Positions 35,917-48,205 are shown, numbered from the stretch's first letter. The stretch is DNA of 64,000 nt from Owenia fusiformis (GCA_903813345.2 CAIIXF020000007.1:20135564-20199563); one strand, 5' to 3'. Notes: a model not told the origin generated them from the letters alone. A program made the numbers and translations.

Positions 35917-37368
35917 ATGTTTGGTGTATTGGTAAGTGTCTTCGCTTTGTTTTATCTAATATTGCCGTTCATATTTTGCCACAACTCTGAGTCACAATTG
36001 TTATGAACATTGAAATTAACATTTTATTGATTTATAGATTTATAGGACATTGCATAATCTCAAACTAAAATCAGAATGCATGAAAAAGCTTTGGTGAGAG
36101 AGTATACACGTATTGAGCAAATAAAAGAAACTACACCTAAAATAAAAACTTTATTCTGTGGAATATTGAGGATATAAACTGGTAAAAAACATTACAACAA
36201 TCACATCGTTATAAAATGTTTCTTAATAATTTGCAAGATCCGCTTCAGATATTTTTACATTTGACTTGGAATATCTAAATATATGTTTCTTTGTATTAGG
36301 TATTCGCACTGGCAGTAGCCACCTCGCAGGCTTTCCTGTTCAACAATCCAACATGCAGATTTCCTGCTCCTGCAAAAGGTTTCAAGCCATCTATGTACCA
36401 AGGTAGATGGTATGAAGTTGGAAAGATCCAAACTGCTGGTGGAGCAATTTTCCAAGAAGGTTGTCACTGTTCTTACACAGAGATTGAACCAGTCAAAAAC
36501 AAGACTGACGGTGAACAAAAAGTTGAAAACTTCTGCAGAAAATATGGCCCCGACGGCGAGCGAAGTACCGTCGACGGTTAGTTATTTAAAATGCGTTTTA
36601 CAGAACAGTGTGCACATTAGGTGATCTTATTCAACTCGCGTATGATCGGCAGTACACTCATATCTTGTCAAATAGTTTGAAGGCCTCATATTATTGCATA
36701 GGGGCAATCTCTGCATCTCTTACCAATTAATAGGTAGACGTTTTGAAAAGGAAACACATTTATCTACCTACCCAATCATATACATAAGTATATAATTGCA
36801 CTTTATGATGATTTTTCATTTCAGGAAAGCTTTTCAATATGAAGCGACCAGGAGAATGGCAACAAAGTTTCTTCCCATTTGTGCCTCCTGTAAGTACAGA
36901 TTCTTTATGACGAGGTTAGAAATAGGCCTACACTCTTTGCATCAATGACCCAAAGTTCCCCTTTTCTATACCATGAGACATTCACAGAAGGCAAATGGTA
37001 ATGAGAAAAGTTATTGTCCATAAGCCAAAACCATTGTTCAAGACTTTATTTGAAGTGTTTATTCCAGTGTTTTTGATCAGAGACAACACGTCGGATAATA
37101 CTACATTTGGTTCAGTTGCATAATTCTATGCTTTTAGGTTGATTATCGCATTATTGTAATTGATGACAAAGGGGCTGAATATGCTATCGAGTATGACTGT
37201 GGGACCACGCTATCCGTCACAAACTATTGTATTCACATTCTATCAAGAACTCCAACTCTCAACGAGGAAACCGTACAAATGCTTCTCAAGAAAGCTAACG
37301 AAATGGACTTGAACCCAGAAAATCTTCCATTTGAAAGAACACCAATTGAAAACTGCAAATATGATTAA
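35917..37368 (+). CDS. Secreted ApoD-like lipocalin, tandem copy 1
   Basis: Four exons: 35917-35931, 36300-36576, 36825-36889, 37138-37368 (588 nt, 195 residues), all GT-AG. The first exon has only five codons. A signal peptide (MFGVLVFALAVATSQA) precedes the mature chain. Lipocalin signatures: G-x-W in MYQGRWYEVGKI (37-48), DYRIIVID near 121 as the second conserved region, and ILSRTPTL (153-160) as the Arg-bearing third region, as in apolipoprotein D and insect relatives. Seven Cys in the mature part allow disulfides. The barrel should carry a small hydrophobic ligand outside the cell; the ligand is unknown. TATA lies about 50 bp upstream. Its exon 4 is almost identical to that of the next gene. 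Confidence 0.9.
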
Positions 37369-37546
37369 ATATAAATCATGAATATAAATGTTGTTGATCG
37401 TCGTATTTTCTGTATGTGTCAATTTCTATCTACTCATTGTATACTCATAGGAAGTAATTAGGTCATGATAAATGTATTGTAAAATGCCTCTCAATAGAAG
37501 GGATCTAGGGAGATGTTCTCCATAGATTAGAAAAATATTAATGCAA

Positions 37547-37664
37547 CGGCATTTGTTACAGACGCCGACCGCCGGACAATTTTTTACCGACACCGACCGC
37601 CATACACCAAGCGCTAACCGCCAAACGCCGTTCCCAAAAAGTTGGAGACTATAACAATGGCACA
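37547..37664. repeat. Diverged dispersed repeat copy between the lipocalin genes
   Basis: TTACAGACGCCGACCGCC, a run of CGCCGACCGCC-like words, then AGTTGGAGACTATAACAATG. This is the family seen at 21738-21828 and 60897-60990, here without the terminal hairpin. Confidence 0.55.
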
Positions 37665-37878
37665 ACCTGAGAATAGAGAATAATACAGAGATAGTCAAAA
37701 CTAAATTGATTATAATTTCACTCTAATGTTGAAGCTTTAATGCGTGTTTCTTATGTCAGAGGACATGTCAAGTCTGATGTTACAATTTGAGCTTTATCAC
37801 CACGCACATGAAGGCCATATCGAATGATCAAAAGATTAGAAATCGTATATCTGAATTATCATGCTGGTTATCTTATTG

Positions 37879-37934
37879 TTACACATGCTAACGAACGTGA
37901 AAGGGGTGTGAGAGGGGTGTACACGTATATATAA
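37879..37934 (+). promoter_or_regulatory. Proximal promoter of lipocalin gene 2
   Basis: TTACACATGCTAACGAACG followed by TGAAA (37879-37902) is the counterpart of 35824-35847. TATATATAA at 37926-37934 lies about 55 bp before the ATG. A GGGGTGTGAGAGGGGTGT direct repeat sits between them and is absent from copy 1. Confidence 0.6.
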
Positions 37935-37985
37935 CCTTAGTCTCAGATATAACATTTAATAATTTGATATTTGATCAGCAGCATC

Positions 37986-39341
37986 ATGTTTGGTGTATTG
38001 GTAAGTAGCAACATATTATTATTTCAATAACTTTGTCACACTTTGTTTTTAGATTAGTTGTTGCTATTTAAGTTCTAGTTTTTTGCTAATTTATGTATCA
38101 TATAGGCCTAGTTGTGCTAAGGATCTTCCTGATTAATTGATATGATTTATATTACTGCTGGAAGTTGTTAATTTTATGCAATGCTGCCCTTTGTTTTTTC
38201 CAATTAATAATGTCTGAAAAGTTTTGTCTTTGGTGTCAGAACTTTTGTTGTTTATGATTCAGAATATTTTTGTATAAATCTTTGTTTTCTCATTTACAAC
38301 AAAAATATCATTTAAATACTTATCTAGCATGTCTTTCTTATCATAAAGGTATTCGCACTAGCAGTAGCCACCTCGCAGGCTTTCCTGTTTAACAATCCAA
38401 CATGTAGATTTCCTGCTCCTGCAAAAGGTTTCAAGCCATCTATGTACCAAGGTAGATGGTATGAAGTTGGAAAGATCCAAACTGCTGGTGGGGCAGTTTT
38501 CCAAGAGGGCTGTCATTGTACTTACACAGAGATTGAACCAGTTGCTGACAATACTGAAGGGGAACAAACTGTAGCCAACTTCTGCAATAAATATGGCCAC
38601 GATGGCGAGGTTAGCACCATCGATGGTAAGATAGTTAAAAGTAGTTGAGTTTTACATGTCAAAATAATTACCACTAACATAATGTATAGGTGATAATGGT
38701 AAATTCTAAGCATCCTTACTGACTATACGCATCCATGGAAAAAATGTTGGAGAAATATGTTGTTTATATGTAGCTTTTATTTTCAGGAAAGCTTTTCAAT
38801 ATGAAGCGACCAGGAGAATGGCAACAAAGCTTCTTCCCATTTGTGCCTCCTGTAAGTGCATATTCTCAAATTCATATTCTCATTGAAGCCCCTCGTAGAA
38901 TTTAACTTCTTCATTTGAATATTTGCTATGACATTTCCTTGGTGATTAAAAACTAGATTTATAGAGAAAAATGAACATCATGTCTGTCTAGGATGAAGGA
39001 CGGGGTCCCATCCCTAAAACATGTGATCTTATTAGGAGAAAATCTTGTGTTACATTATATCTATCGAGAGAGTAATGTAAAACGATTTGACCTTTTTCTG
39101 CTTTTAGGTTGATTATCGCATTATTGTAATTGATGACAAAGGCGCTGAATATGCTATCGAGTATGACTGTGGGACCACGCTATCCGTCACAAACTATTGT
39201 ATTCACATTCTATCAAGAACTCCAACTCTCAACGAGGAAACCGTACAAATGCTTCTCAAGAAAGCTAACGAAATGGACTTGAACCCAGAAAATCTTCCAT
39301 TTGAAAGAACACCAATTGAAAACTGCAAATATAATATGTAG
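37986..39341 (+). CDS. Secreted ApoD-like lipocalin, tandem copy 2
   Basis: Four exons: 37986-38000, 38349-38625, 38787-38851, 39108-39341 (591 nt, 196 residues), with lengths and phases as in copy 1 except one extra codon at the end (…CKYNM). The signal peptide and the residues MYQGRWYEVGKIQTAGGA are unchanged. Exon 4 differs from copy 1 by a single silent base up to the last codons, and the first 160 bp of exon 2 by three silent changes. The last 115 bp of exon 2 carries about 25 changes, many altering residues (VADNTEGEQTVANFCNKYGH), and the introns are largely unrelated. AATAAA at 39358-39363 gives a very short 3' UTR. Confidence 0.9.
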
Positions 39342-39342
39342 C

Positions 39343-39363
39343 TTTATTCATTCCTCAAATAAA
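39343..39363. terminator. Interleaved convergent polyadenylation signals
   Basis: AATAAA at 39358-39363 (plus) serves lipocalin 2, whose stop ends at 39341. TTTATT at 39343-39348 reads AATAAA on the minus strand and lies 76 bp beyond the stop of the B-box gene. The two 3' UTRs would overlap by tens of bases. Confidence 0.55.
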
Positions 39364-39423
39364 GAATGTATGTCATAAAACAAAACCAGTTATGAGTAAT
39401 TAGGCGATGATAAATTGATGACA

Positions 39424-41356
39424 TTACAATATTTCCACTGAAGTCGAATCACTTGGCAAACCGTAGAAGACTTCTTCCGAATTATTACGAATGCTTTTGT
39501 CAGTTGATATTTTAATTTTTGGGACAACACGAATACTAAATTTTCCATCAAAATGTCTCAAAGATTCAGTTTCCATCTTTTTAGGGTCAAATGTAAAATA
39601 AGGTTTGTTTGTTGTAAGCAATTCCTGCCAGGCATTTCCTGAGTCAAGCTGAATTTCGTATTCAAGATTTCTGCAATTTACTTTATTAAATGGTGGTGTC
39701 CATTTGATTTCCTCTTTTGGAGATATCTTTTTGGAGTGGACTTGGTAATTGTCTTTTAGAATTTGAACTTTACCAGGAATTTCAAGGATTTCCAATTCAC
39801 CAATTGCTTGTTGTACATCTTCAAAGCTTGGCGAAAAAATAGTGTTCGACTCCTTTAATAGCAGAAAGTGTTCAGTCTTTTGAAGTCGGTCAAATACTTC
39901 ATTTGCTTCTTGTACAAAAGCAAACGACTTTCCGGAGGATTTTTGTAACATATTTGCCTCATTGATCACACCTTTTGCGCCTTGTAGTAACTGCTCGCGT
40001 TTATTTAAGTTGTCGTGGCATTTAGCTATGTCATCAATCATATTTTTCTCTTTGGCTTTTAGCATTTTTTTCAACGTTGCGAACTGCTGCTTGACATTTT
40101 TGGTAAGCTGATTGATTTTGACGTTTTCGTCCGACGAGATTTTTCCAAACCCACGTTGCTGAGGTTGAGACACAGCTACTGAAAAATCAATGGAATACGG
40201 ACCTATTATTCTCATTTTCTCACATAGTTTAACCATATTATACTTTTTATTCTCATGAGAGATTATGAACTTATCACAATTGATGATAACATACGTCAGT
40301 GTTAAAGAGAATTGTATACATGTATAAGCTTGGGTATATAGCCTTACATTGTATTAATACCTACCCTGCCCTAACTATGTATGACTAAGACGTCGATTTT
40401 TCATCTAGCAAATACATGTGCTCGAAAACCAAATACTAAGATAAATTGCGCAATAACACTGGATTATTTGTATTTACATATGCATCATATCAATATGCAT
40501 GATATTAAATATATGTACTGAGACAATTAAGACTGTGACACAGTTTTTGAACTAGATACATCTAATACACCACCTTCAACAGCCGCAACTCCCTTTTTCA
40601 GCACATCCTTCTTTTCTTCAAAAATCTCCTTCAGTTTCCTCATATCAACCACAGTGTTGTGGTACCTGCACTCGTGTTGGGCACAATAGCAGCATATTGG
40701 TTTGTCACAATCCCTGCAGTACATGTTGTATTTTTCTCTATTGTGGAAGGAGCATAATGCACTGAACACCTTGTGGGGACTTTTATAAAGCCGTGTGGCA
40801 TTGTCAACCTGTGGAAGCAACGCGTCACTGGAGGTCTCGCCGCCTCCGTATTCAGCAGGTCCAGGAACGGCATCTGGTGTGAAATGATTATTATCATATC
40901 TGAAATGATGGGTACAACGTCGTTAGATACACTGACGTTTATATTTTCGAATAACTGGTTTATTCAATTTTTCTACATAATGGTACATACAATGATATGA
41001 TATCTACGAGTTGAAAATATTATATCAAAAAATCAAATTCATTCAAAAATATTACACCGATTTTCATGAAATAGAACTATCTCTGGCTGTAATCGTACAG
41101 GTGACACAATAATCGTAAGATAAATGCCTATGAACAGTTACTAAAAATATGACATAATCCAAAATAAGTGCATCGATTATATAACTTCAATGTAAATGTG
41201 TAATATCATGATCTCCTGGAATCACAGTACATATATCCACCTCTCAATTGGTTCTTCTATCAGTTCCCTTAAAAGAATTGCTAAACCTACCTATTGTATA
41301 GCAAATCACAAACGTGCTCCAACTTACATATTTTCAAGGATGTATTCTTGATCCAT
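39424..41356 (-). CDS. B-box/coiled-coil protein lacking a RING (TRIM-like)
   Basis: Three exons on the minus strand: 41356-41328, 40899-40571, 40178-39424 (1113 nt, 370 residues; the exon 2 donor could be 3 bp earlier). After a short acidic N-terminus comes a B-box type 2 zinc finger, residues 59-90: C-x2-H-x8-C-x2-C-x4-C-x2-C then His residues (LCSFHNREKYNMYCRDC, KPICCYC, HECRYH). A Lys/Glu-rich coiled coil follows from about 96 to 220. The C-terminal 90 residues, from IKWTPPFNKVNC through YEIQLDSGNAWQELLTTNKP to FSIRVV, resemble a fibronectin-III-like fold. No RING precedes the B-box, so ubiquitin ligase activity is not expected; scaffold or regulatory roles are typical of such proteins. 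Convergent with lipocalin 2. Confidence 0.75.
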
Positions 41357-42796
41357 GGTGTGCAGAATGAAACGAAACTCGCTCTGGAATGAAAATGAAA
41401 CAATATAGACTAGATAGTCAGATTGTATATTACACAGTTGATTGTTGCCTTTAAGCACTAGTATTTGGAACCATACTTCTATTTTATCCTTTTATATTTT
41501 GAACTGAATATACTTTAGAATTGTTGTATCCTGCAATACTTCATGGAGAGTCTCAGAGACAACAGGATATCCACCTTCTAAGGCTACCTGGCTACATAGA
41601 TTGACACATTTGATTATTTTTGAATATATTAATATTGCCTATCAGATCTCTGATATTTTGTGACTTTGGAGTAAAAAAGAATAAACCTCAAGTCAACTGT
41701 CACGTTCTGGTTCTCCAACAAGTGAGATGAAACACTTTGACAAAGATGCAAGGTATAATAACCATTTAAAAAGACCAATATAATTAAATTAAAATACCTG
41801 TTTCTTTATCTTTCGATCCAGGTGTGCATTTGTGGTTAATTTTGGTTTCGAAAGGATTCACCTCGCTAAAATACGCGAAAAATGCTAATCAACGAGACAG
41901 GTATCATTCAAAACATATTATAATCAGGTCAACGCTATTGACGATAAGCGGGTGTTTTGTGTGCATTTCGCTTTGAATCAATATAAGGCATAGACGTTCT
42001 ATTGATCTTCATTCTTGCAATATTTGCGCATGCGTGTTTTAAGGTATAAAAAGTGATCTTAATAACTGTGCCGTGTAAGTAAACACTAAACAAATGCAAA
42101 AATGAAAAACGAAACACTTTAAATTATGCTACTATCTCTGGTTCAATAATAAATTGTGCTATCCGTCATTTTCATCTTTAATTTGGTCAGTAGGATTTTC
42201 CATTGTGTCTTTTTTTTCGCAAAATTGCCAGACATATTAGAGAGATATATATACGTGTACGTTAGCTACAAAACGACTACTTTGAACAAAAATGCAACTT
42301 CTGAATTGCATTTGACTAGTATTCGAGTACGCCTTTTGGATTGATGAACATTTTTATTTAGAGCAATATATTGGGCACATTTTCAGAAAAATTCAAAAGA
42401 TTCTGTTCAGTGACCTTTCCTAAGCTCCTACTTTTAGGTATTTTCCAGTCACATTTTCAGAGGGCTGTATTGGTTATTTCATCATGTTTAGGGTCATTCT
42501 GACCATGTACATTGTGATCCTTGTCCGGTAAATGATATATGGAACTATTTGACTTGACTGTTATCTTTGCTCAAAAATGTCTAAAAATGCCACAATTTTG
42601 TCACTTCCTGTTTTGTCATTTCCGGTTAAGTACCACGGGACCTTAACCTTTTAATTAAGATACGTGCACAATTGTAAGCACATTGGTTGAAAACTTGTTG
42701 AGTTAATGACCAAAAAGAGCCGAAACCCTGATTTTTCCAAAATAAAAATGGCCGTCATTTTGGAACGAGGCGGGCTATATTGAGACGCCACTAAAA
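41357..42796. other. Gene-free flank upstream of the B-box gene
   Basis: Should contain the promoter of the minus-strand B-box gene; no clear TATA seen close to the first exon. Otherwise unremarkable AT-rich DNA. Confidence 0.4.
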
Positions 42797-43540
42797 CTAG
42801 CCGTACACTAATTGGACATGATGGGAGATCAAGGGAGTTATTGAGTAAAATATTTTCATGTGACATGAAGGGACAAGTTCGGACATTCCCATGGGACACC
42901 CTTGGGACACCAGGGGACATTGTCCGATTTTGTCTCAAGTTGTCCCTTTATGTCCCAAGAAAAGAATGAACATGTTAATTCTTTTCGAGGGGCATTTCTG
43001 GACAAATGAGGGGCATTTCATCACTTGATGATCATATGACCATTTTCGGACAGAATGGCGCTATATTCCAGACATCGTCGGACAAAATGGGACAACGTCG
43101 GACAGTGTCCCATGATGTCCCATGAGACGGACATTGTCCGACTTTGTCAGTTTTGTTCGAATTTGTCTGTCGTTGTCCGAGGTTATCCGCCGGACATCAT
43201 TGGACAATGTCCAAGGTTGTCCTGTTTTGTCAGATGCTGTCCTGATTTGTCCGAAAATGGCCATATGATCATCACGTGACTCAATGCTTTTGAATTTGTC
43301 CCGAGTTGTCCACAGAAGAAAAATGACACTTGAGTTCATTCTTTTCACCGGACGTAAATGGACAAAAACGGACACATGTGGACAATTGCGGGCAATATGC
43401 GGTGGACAACTCCGGACAAATATGACAATGCCCGGGCTTGTCCGCTGAAAATGTCCGAGATCCTGGTGAAAATATTTTACTCTATAACTCCCTTGATGTC
43501 CGAGTCCCGGTCCGAGTTTATCCGGCAAGTGTATGGCTAG
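42797..43540. mobile_element. Foldback element packed with GGACA/TGTCC words
   Basis: The ends are inverted: CTAGCCGTACACT at the left and AGTGTATGGCTAG at the right. Further in, CAAGGGAGTTATTGAGTAAA + ATATTTTCA (42832-42860) is matched by TGAAAATATTTTAC + TCTATAACTCCCTTG (43467-43495). The interior is a dense field of more than thirty GGACA or TGTCC pentamers, many as GGACATTGTCC-like palindromes. It has no coding potential; the long minus-strand frame across it is an artefact of the word bias. No target-site duplication could be fixed. Confidence 0.65.
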
Positions 43541-43644
43541 CTTTATGGGACAATTGACGACGTTATATCCGGCGTTACACACGGCAAGACAGGTGGGCGA
43601 TGACAATAGCTCTGCACCATGTGAGCTCGTGGAAGATTTCGAAC

Positions 43645-46006
43645 TACCCTTAGCAAAAGCGCATGGATTTTTTTCCATGCAAAGCACATGCAAAGTCCAT
43701 GCAATCTGAAAAGATCCATGCGAATCCATGCAAAAGAGGAAGTTGAACATAGAACCCATGCACTTCACTTGTCCATGCAATCACCATGCATTCTCCATGC
43801 GAATGAAAATGTAGAAACATTTATCCATGCAATCACCATGCAAAACACATGCAACACGCATGGACATTGCATGGTATCTGCATGCATGCAAACACCATGC
43901 AATTTCCATGCAGGCTGCTTGTATAAAATACTCTAAGAGATTGGTATCCATGCTAGTCCATGCAATACTGCATGGTATTTGCATGGTCATCAATGATTGG
44001 TTAAAGATTCACGCTATTTTTAAACCAAAAGAAATATGACTGACAAGGAATGTTCAACTGTAAGAGATTCAGGTAATTTTTATGATTTTAGAACAATAGT
44101 TTGAAAATGACCAATCAAATATAGATTCAGAAGTTGCTGACATACTTGGACATTCTGCATGTCTATTTTGTGAGAGGTTAATTGCAAGTATTGCTGTGGT
44201 TATTCCAGTTTAGATAGGCAAATTTTCTTTTCTTTATGAGGCCAAAGGAGCACGTAGGTTATCACAAACAATTTCAAACGATTCTAACTTGAATTAGGAA
44301 TATTTTCTGATCATGAACATGGGTGTATCTTTTAGAACCATTCATTATCTTCAAGAAAAGTATAATGATTATTTAGTTAATCAGACCTACGTGATATTGA
44401 ATGGGCAATGGACCAATCAACGTACTTTTTCAAAAATGTTGACCTAATTTTCACCAAAACTGCAACCTTTTATTATATTGTTGAATAATAAAATGTGCTT
44501 TGAGACAGGTTCGATTTCCTAAAAGGAAAAGTTGATTGCTCCAGGGACTTTAAAGATACTGAATTTGGATGACCAAAATGAACTGAAACCAATGGATAGC
44601 ATGAGATTTTTCAATGGAGAAATAACATGGGGAACACTTATCTTAAAGCAATTAAGTTCTTTCAAGAACTATTTGATACATCAAAATAAAGAATAGTAAT
44701 GCATTAAACATTGTAAAAAATGATTGCATTTTTGGTGAAAATGGGGTCAACATCTTTGAAAAAGTGTGTTGATGGGTTGATTGCTAGTTAAATATCTCCG
44801 AGTTTGTTTGACTTTATTATTACTGTATACAATTTTCTTTGAGATAATGAATTGATCTAAAAGATAAACCTGTCTTCATTGTCAGAAAATAGTCATCATC
44901 CAAGATATAACCTTCTGAAATTGATTGCGATAACCTACATGCTCCTTTAAAATATTCACTATTCAGACAGTAACCTACGCGCTCCTTTAAAATATTCACT
45001 ATTCAGACAGTCAAAATGGTCAAGCATAAATGTGTTATGTATGATCAATTGTACCAGCAACAGTAAAAATATACTTGTATTTTGTAATGATTATGAAGAT
45101 AAATACTGCTGCACCTAGAGGGTCCTTCATTATCATGAATAACTGTGAGCCTTCTGGCAGTAGGTTCTTATCTGGATGAAAATTATAAAACAGGCAAGAT
45201 TACTTCATCACAGAGAATTCTTAAATCTTCAACTGAAGGATTATCTTTATAGCGTTATAAGGTAGGACTGAAAACCCGCCCGATATCCCGATCACCCGAT
45301 GTCCACCATTCAGTCATTTTCGCAAGAAAGCTGTGACTCACCTGAATGAGCAATTATTGTGTTTGAGCATTCTCAGATTTAAAGATACATTGTGCTATAG
45401 GTTTCTCTCCCAGAAAATCAGTGAAGTCATTTATGGAATTCCCTTGGCCATGTGACGAAATGAAAAACAGATTTTGGCCATGTAAATCCATGCAAAATTG
45501 AATGGGGATGGTTTTCATAGAAAACCATGAAAATGCATTCAATTTTGCATGGATAGTGCGCGTCCCTCAATAACAATATTTCTCGCAGCCTGCATGGACT
45601 TTGCATGTGGATTAACGTGCTTTGCATGGATTTGAATGGATGTCGCATGGACTTTGCATGGATTTGAATGGATGGTTAATGGACCATGCAAAATTGTATG
45701 TGGATTGCATGGTTTTCATATAAACCCATGCAGATGCATGCAATTTTGCATGGACATTGCATGGAATATTTCTCGCAGTCTGCATGGACTTTGCATGTGG
45801 ATTAACGTGCTTTGCATGGATTTGAATGGATGCCGCATGGACTTTGCATGGATTTGAATGGATGCCGCGTGGACTTTGCATGGATTTGAATGGACTTTGC
45901 ATGGTATTTGTACAAATGAGTTTCAATTTTGCTGCATGGTGTATTGCATGGAAACGTCGCAAGGACTTTGCATGAACTTTGCATGCATGCGGTTTTGCTA
46001 AGGGTA
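43645..46006. mobile_element. 2.36-kb foldback element with CATGCA subterminal arrays
   Basis: Terminal inverted repeats TACCCTTAGCAAAAGCGCAT (left) and GCGGTTTTGCTAAGGGTA (right). Inside each end lies an array of CCATGCA words (43660-43995) or their complement TGCATGG (45590-46000). Further in, a second pair of arms is also inverted: GGAGCACGTAGGTTATC at 44248 against GATAACCTACATGCTCC at 44930, and TGTTGACC...TTTTCACCAAAA (44438-44460) against TTTTGGTGAAAATGGGGTCA (44730-44749). The whole unit is one imperfect palindrome. No transposase is visible. The clade is uncertain. Confidence 0.65.
44931..45010. repeat. 40-bp tandem duplication
   Basis: TAACCTACATGCTCCTTTAA AATATTCACTATTCAGACAG is immediately repeated with two changes (CGCGC for CATGC). 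It lies at the inner boundary of the right arm of the foldback element. Confidence 0.85.
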
Positions 46007-46015
46007 CCAATGCGT

Positions 46016-46066
46016 TGACAGACAGACGGATCGACGTACAGACGGACGGACAGACAGACGGCAAGA
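46016..46066. repeat. GACA/GACG simple repeat
   Basis: A run of GACAGACGGATCGACGTACA followed by GACGGACGGACAGACAGACG directly after the end of the large foldback element. Similar runs occur at 640-700. Confidence 0.7.
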
Positions 46067-46069
46067 AAA

Positions 46070-48200
46070 AACAATACATTTGAAATGAATCTAATCACTA
46101 ATCACATTTTCTTAAAAAGAACAAACTACACATTTGAAATGAAGTCAGTGCAGTTCGAAGAAAAATGCTTCCCAAGAAAACCATACAATTATCAATGCCA
46201 GTATCGTTTTATCAATGGATCAACTATTTGTCACATAAAGTTTGTTCATTTGTTTTTCACCTCCAGTCCACACTTCAAGACTAATCAAATATAAGATTTA
46301 TGTTTACGCACATTAATTCGTTTCATTGCTTTGACTTGATGGATTTTCACTAAATAGACTCCCGAAAAGATCATTTAAAACAAATTATTCTTATGATGTG
46401 ACATCTGTATATGAAAAGAAACTAGTGTATCAATTTTATGTCACCAACTGACTATTGTTTTTGCTTTCTGACTTTTGACATTCTGTTGTAAAATAATTAA
46501 CAAATGAGTGCCAGGGAGATATTACATATGGACATCTCACATATGTTTTCTTAATTGATTAATTAATCAACCTGACTTTAAAACAATTTTTTAAATAATT
46601 ATTCTTTTCCTGTTAAAACATTATGGTAATTAATTTGTTTTAAAATATCAATACCTCAAATTGTCATCACATTTTTATCGAATACAATATCTACATTCAG
46701 TCGTTGTCTCCATTTATAAGGTATGTACAAATCATATTGTTAATATTAAGAGAAGATAACGTATCAACTGCTTTATCAAAATGTCTCTGAGAGAATTCAC
46801 AGGTGCCATCGAATGGTAGCAATAAGAAAAAAGTATATCTTTTCATAATCAAAAGCAGCCTACATGGCAATGTTTTGTATTCAATCTACGCTTCATAATT
46901 TGATGAATTGATTCGAGTTTTTCTTTTTCATTGAAAATGGAATGGATTATGGGGGTTTGGCCAATGTATTTAAAAATGTTTATATTCCCTTTAGCATATG
47001 TCATAAAAATGCTTGAGTCCTAATTACCTGAACATTTTCCACAATCGGAACAACATACAATTTGGATCATCGACAGATCAACACCTTATTCTAAAACTGT
47101 TACCGAGTGTCAAGTTCAAGTTATAAGAGGTCCATACACATCTTAAAATCTTGACTTCAGTTCACTAAATATATAAACAGTACAGTATTATTCAAAGATT
47201 TGTATCAAAGTCTATTGATGATACGCCTACAAGAAATTAGTAAATTGTTATGACTTTTTAAAAAAATTGTTGTAATTTAGAATAAGAGCCAAGTCCTTAT
47301 GATAAATAACATCTAAGCCAAATTACAGGTCTTAGAAGCGGAAAAAAATGTTGGGCCCCAAAACCAAAATTTTGAGGGATTAAAGGCTTCAAAAGACCTA
47401 GAAATAAAAATAAGGCCTTACCAAAAAGGCCCACTTTGGGCCTTTTTTCGGCCCAAATCTTTTTGGGCCCAACTTATTTTCTAGGCCCACTCAAGGGGGG
47501 GGGGGGGGTATTCCTGATCAAATCCTGACCATATCCTGATCAAATCCTGACCATATCCACGATCAAATGTTTTTAAAAGCCACACAAAACAACCTTCCAA
47601 TAATTTACCAATTAATTTTTATTTTCAAATTCATTTGGTACGCGCTAGCGTATTTTCGAAACAGGTGCTACGCACGTGAATTATTAAATCAAATGTCTGT
47701 AAGAACACACAATCATTGCATGATCTTACTGGTTTTGCCTAATTTTGACTTAGTTTACATGCACTTTTAGAAATCACGGACCTTTCATATCATTTTCAAA
47801 CACTATATACAGTTCAAGTTGCCAGATTTAGGGTTAAAAGGACCAGTGTCTTTAAGCCCCTATATTAGACCCAAGATATTTAGAAGAAATTGTACAGGAT
47901 ATCAGAGGGGACTTTGTTTGATAGCCAAATCCAAAAATTAGGTTATTCTGACCTTTATATTTCAAAATAAAAAATAACCTGTATAAAATGGCCTGTTGAA
48001 GGAAAATCACTCTTTTCACATCATTATTGTCACTGTCTCTATTTATTAACAAAATAATCATTTTTTATAGTCGTTAAGACTTTTTTAATTGATCCTATCG
48101 GTATTATCTTACATAACGGTGACATAGCATAACGGGCAACATTCGAAAACACAAAATATAACAAGTCAAAAATGCAAAAAATATTGAATAGTGATCTCCT
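46070..48200. other. Gene-free stretch with low-complexity DNA
   Basis: No gene seen. At 47340-47510 a purine/pyrimidine-biased block of GGGCC, AAGGCC and GGCCCA words ends in a G14-type homopolymer (about 47495-47508). It is followed by two copies of a 22-bp unit, CCTGATCAAATCCTGACCAT (47515-47560). Confidence 0.45.
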
Positions 48201-48205
48201 TTATA

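Noticed and set aside
43061-43780. 239-codon minus-strand open frame
   Set aside because: It runs across the GGACA foldback and into the CATGCA element; composition comes from the repeated words and no domain is visible.
45612-46079. 155-codon minus-strand frame rich in CKVHAKS and similar words
   Set aside because: Translation of the CCATGCA array, which lacks stops in this frame; not a protein gene.
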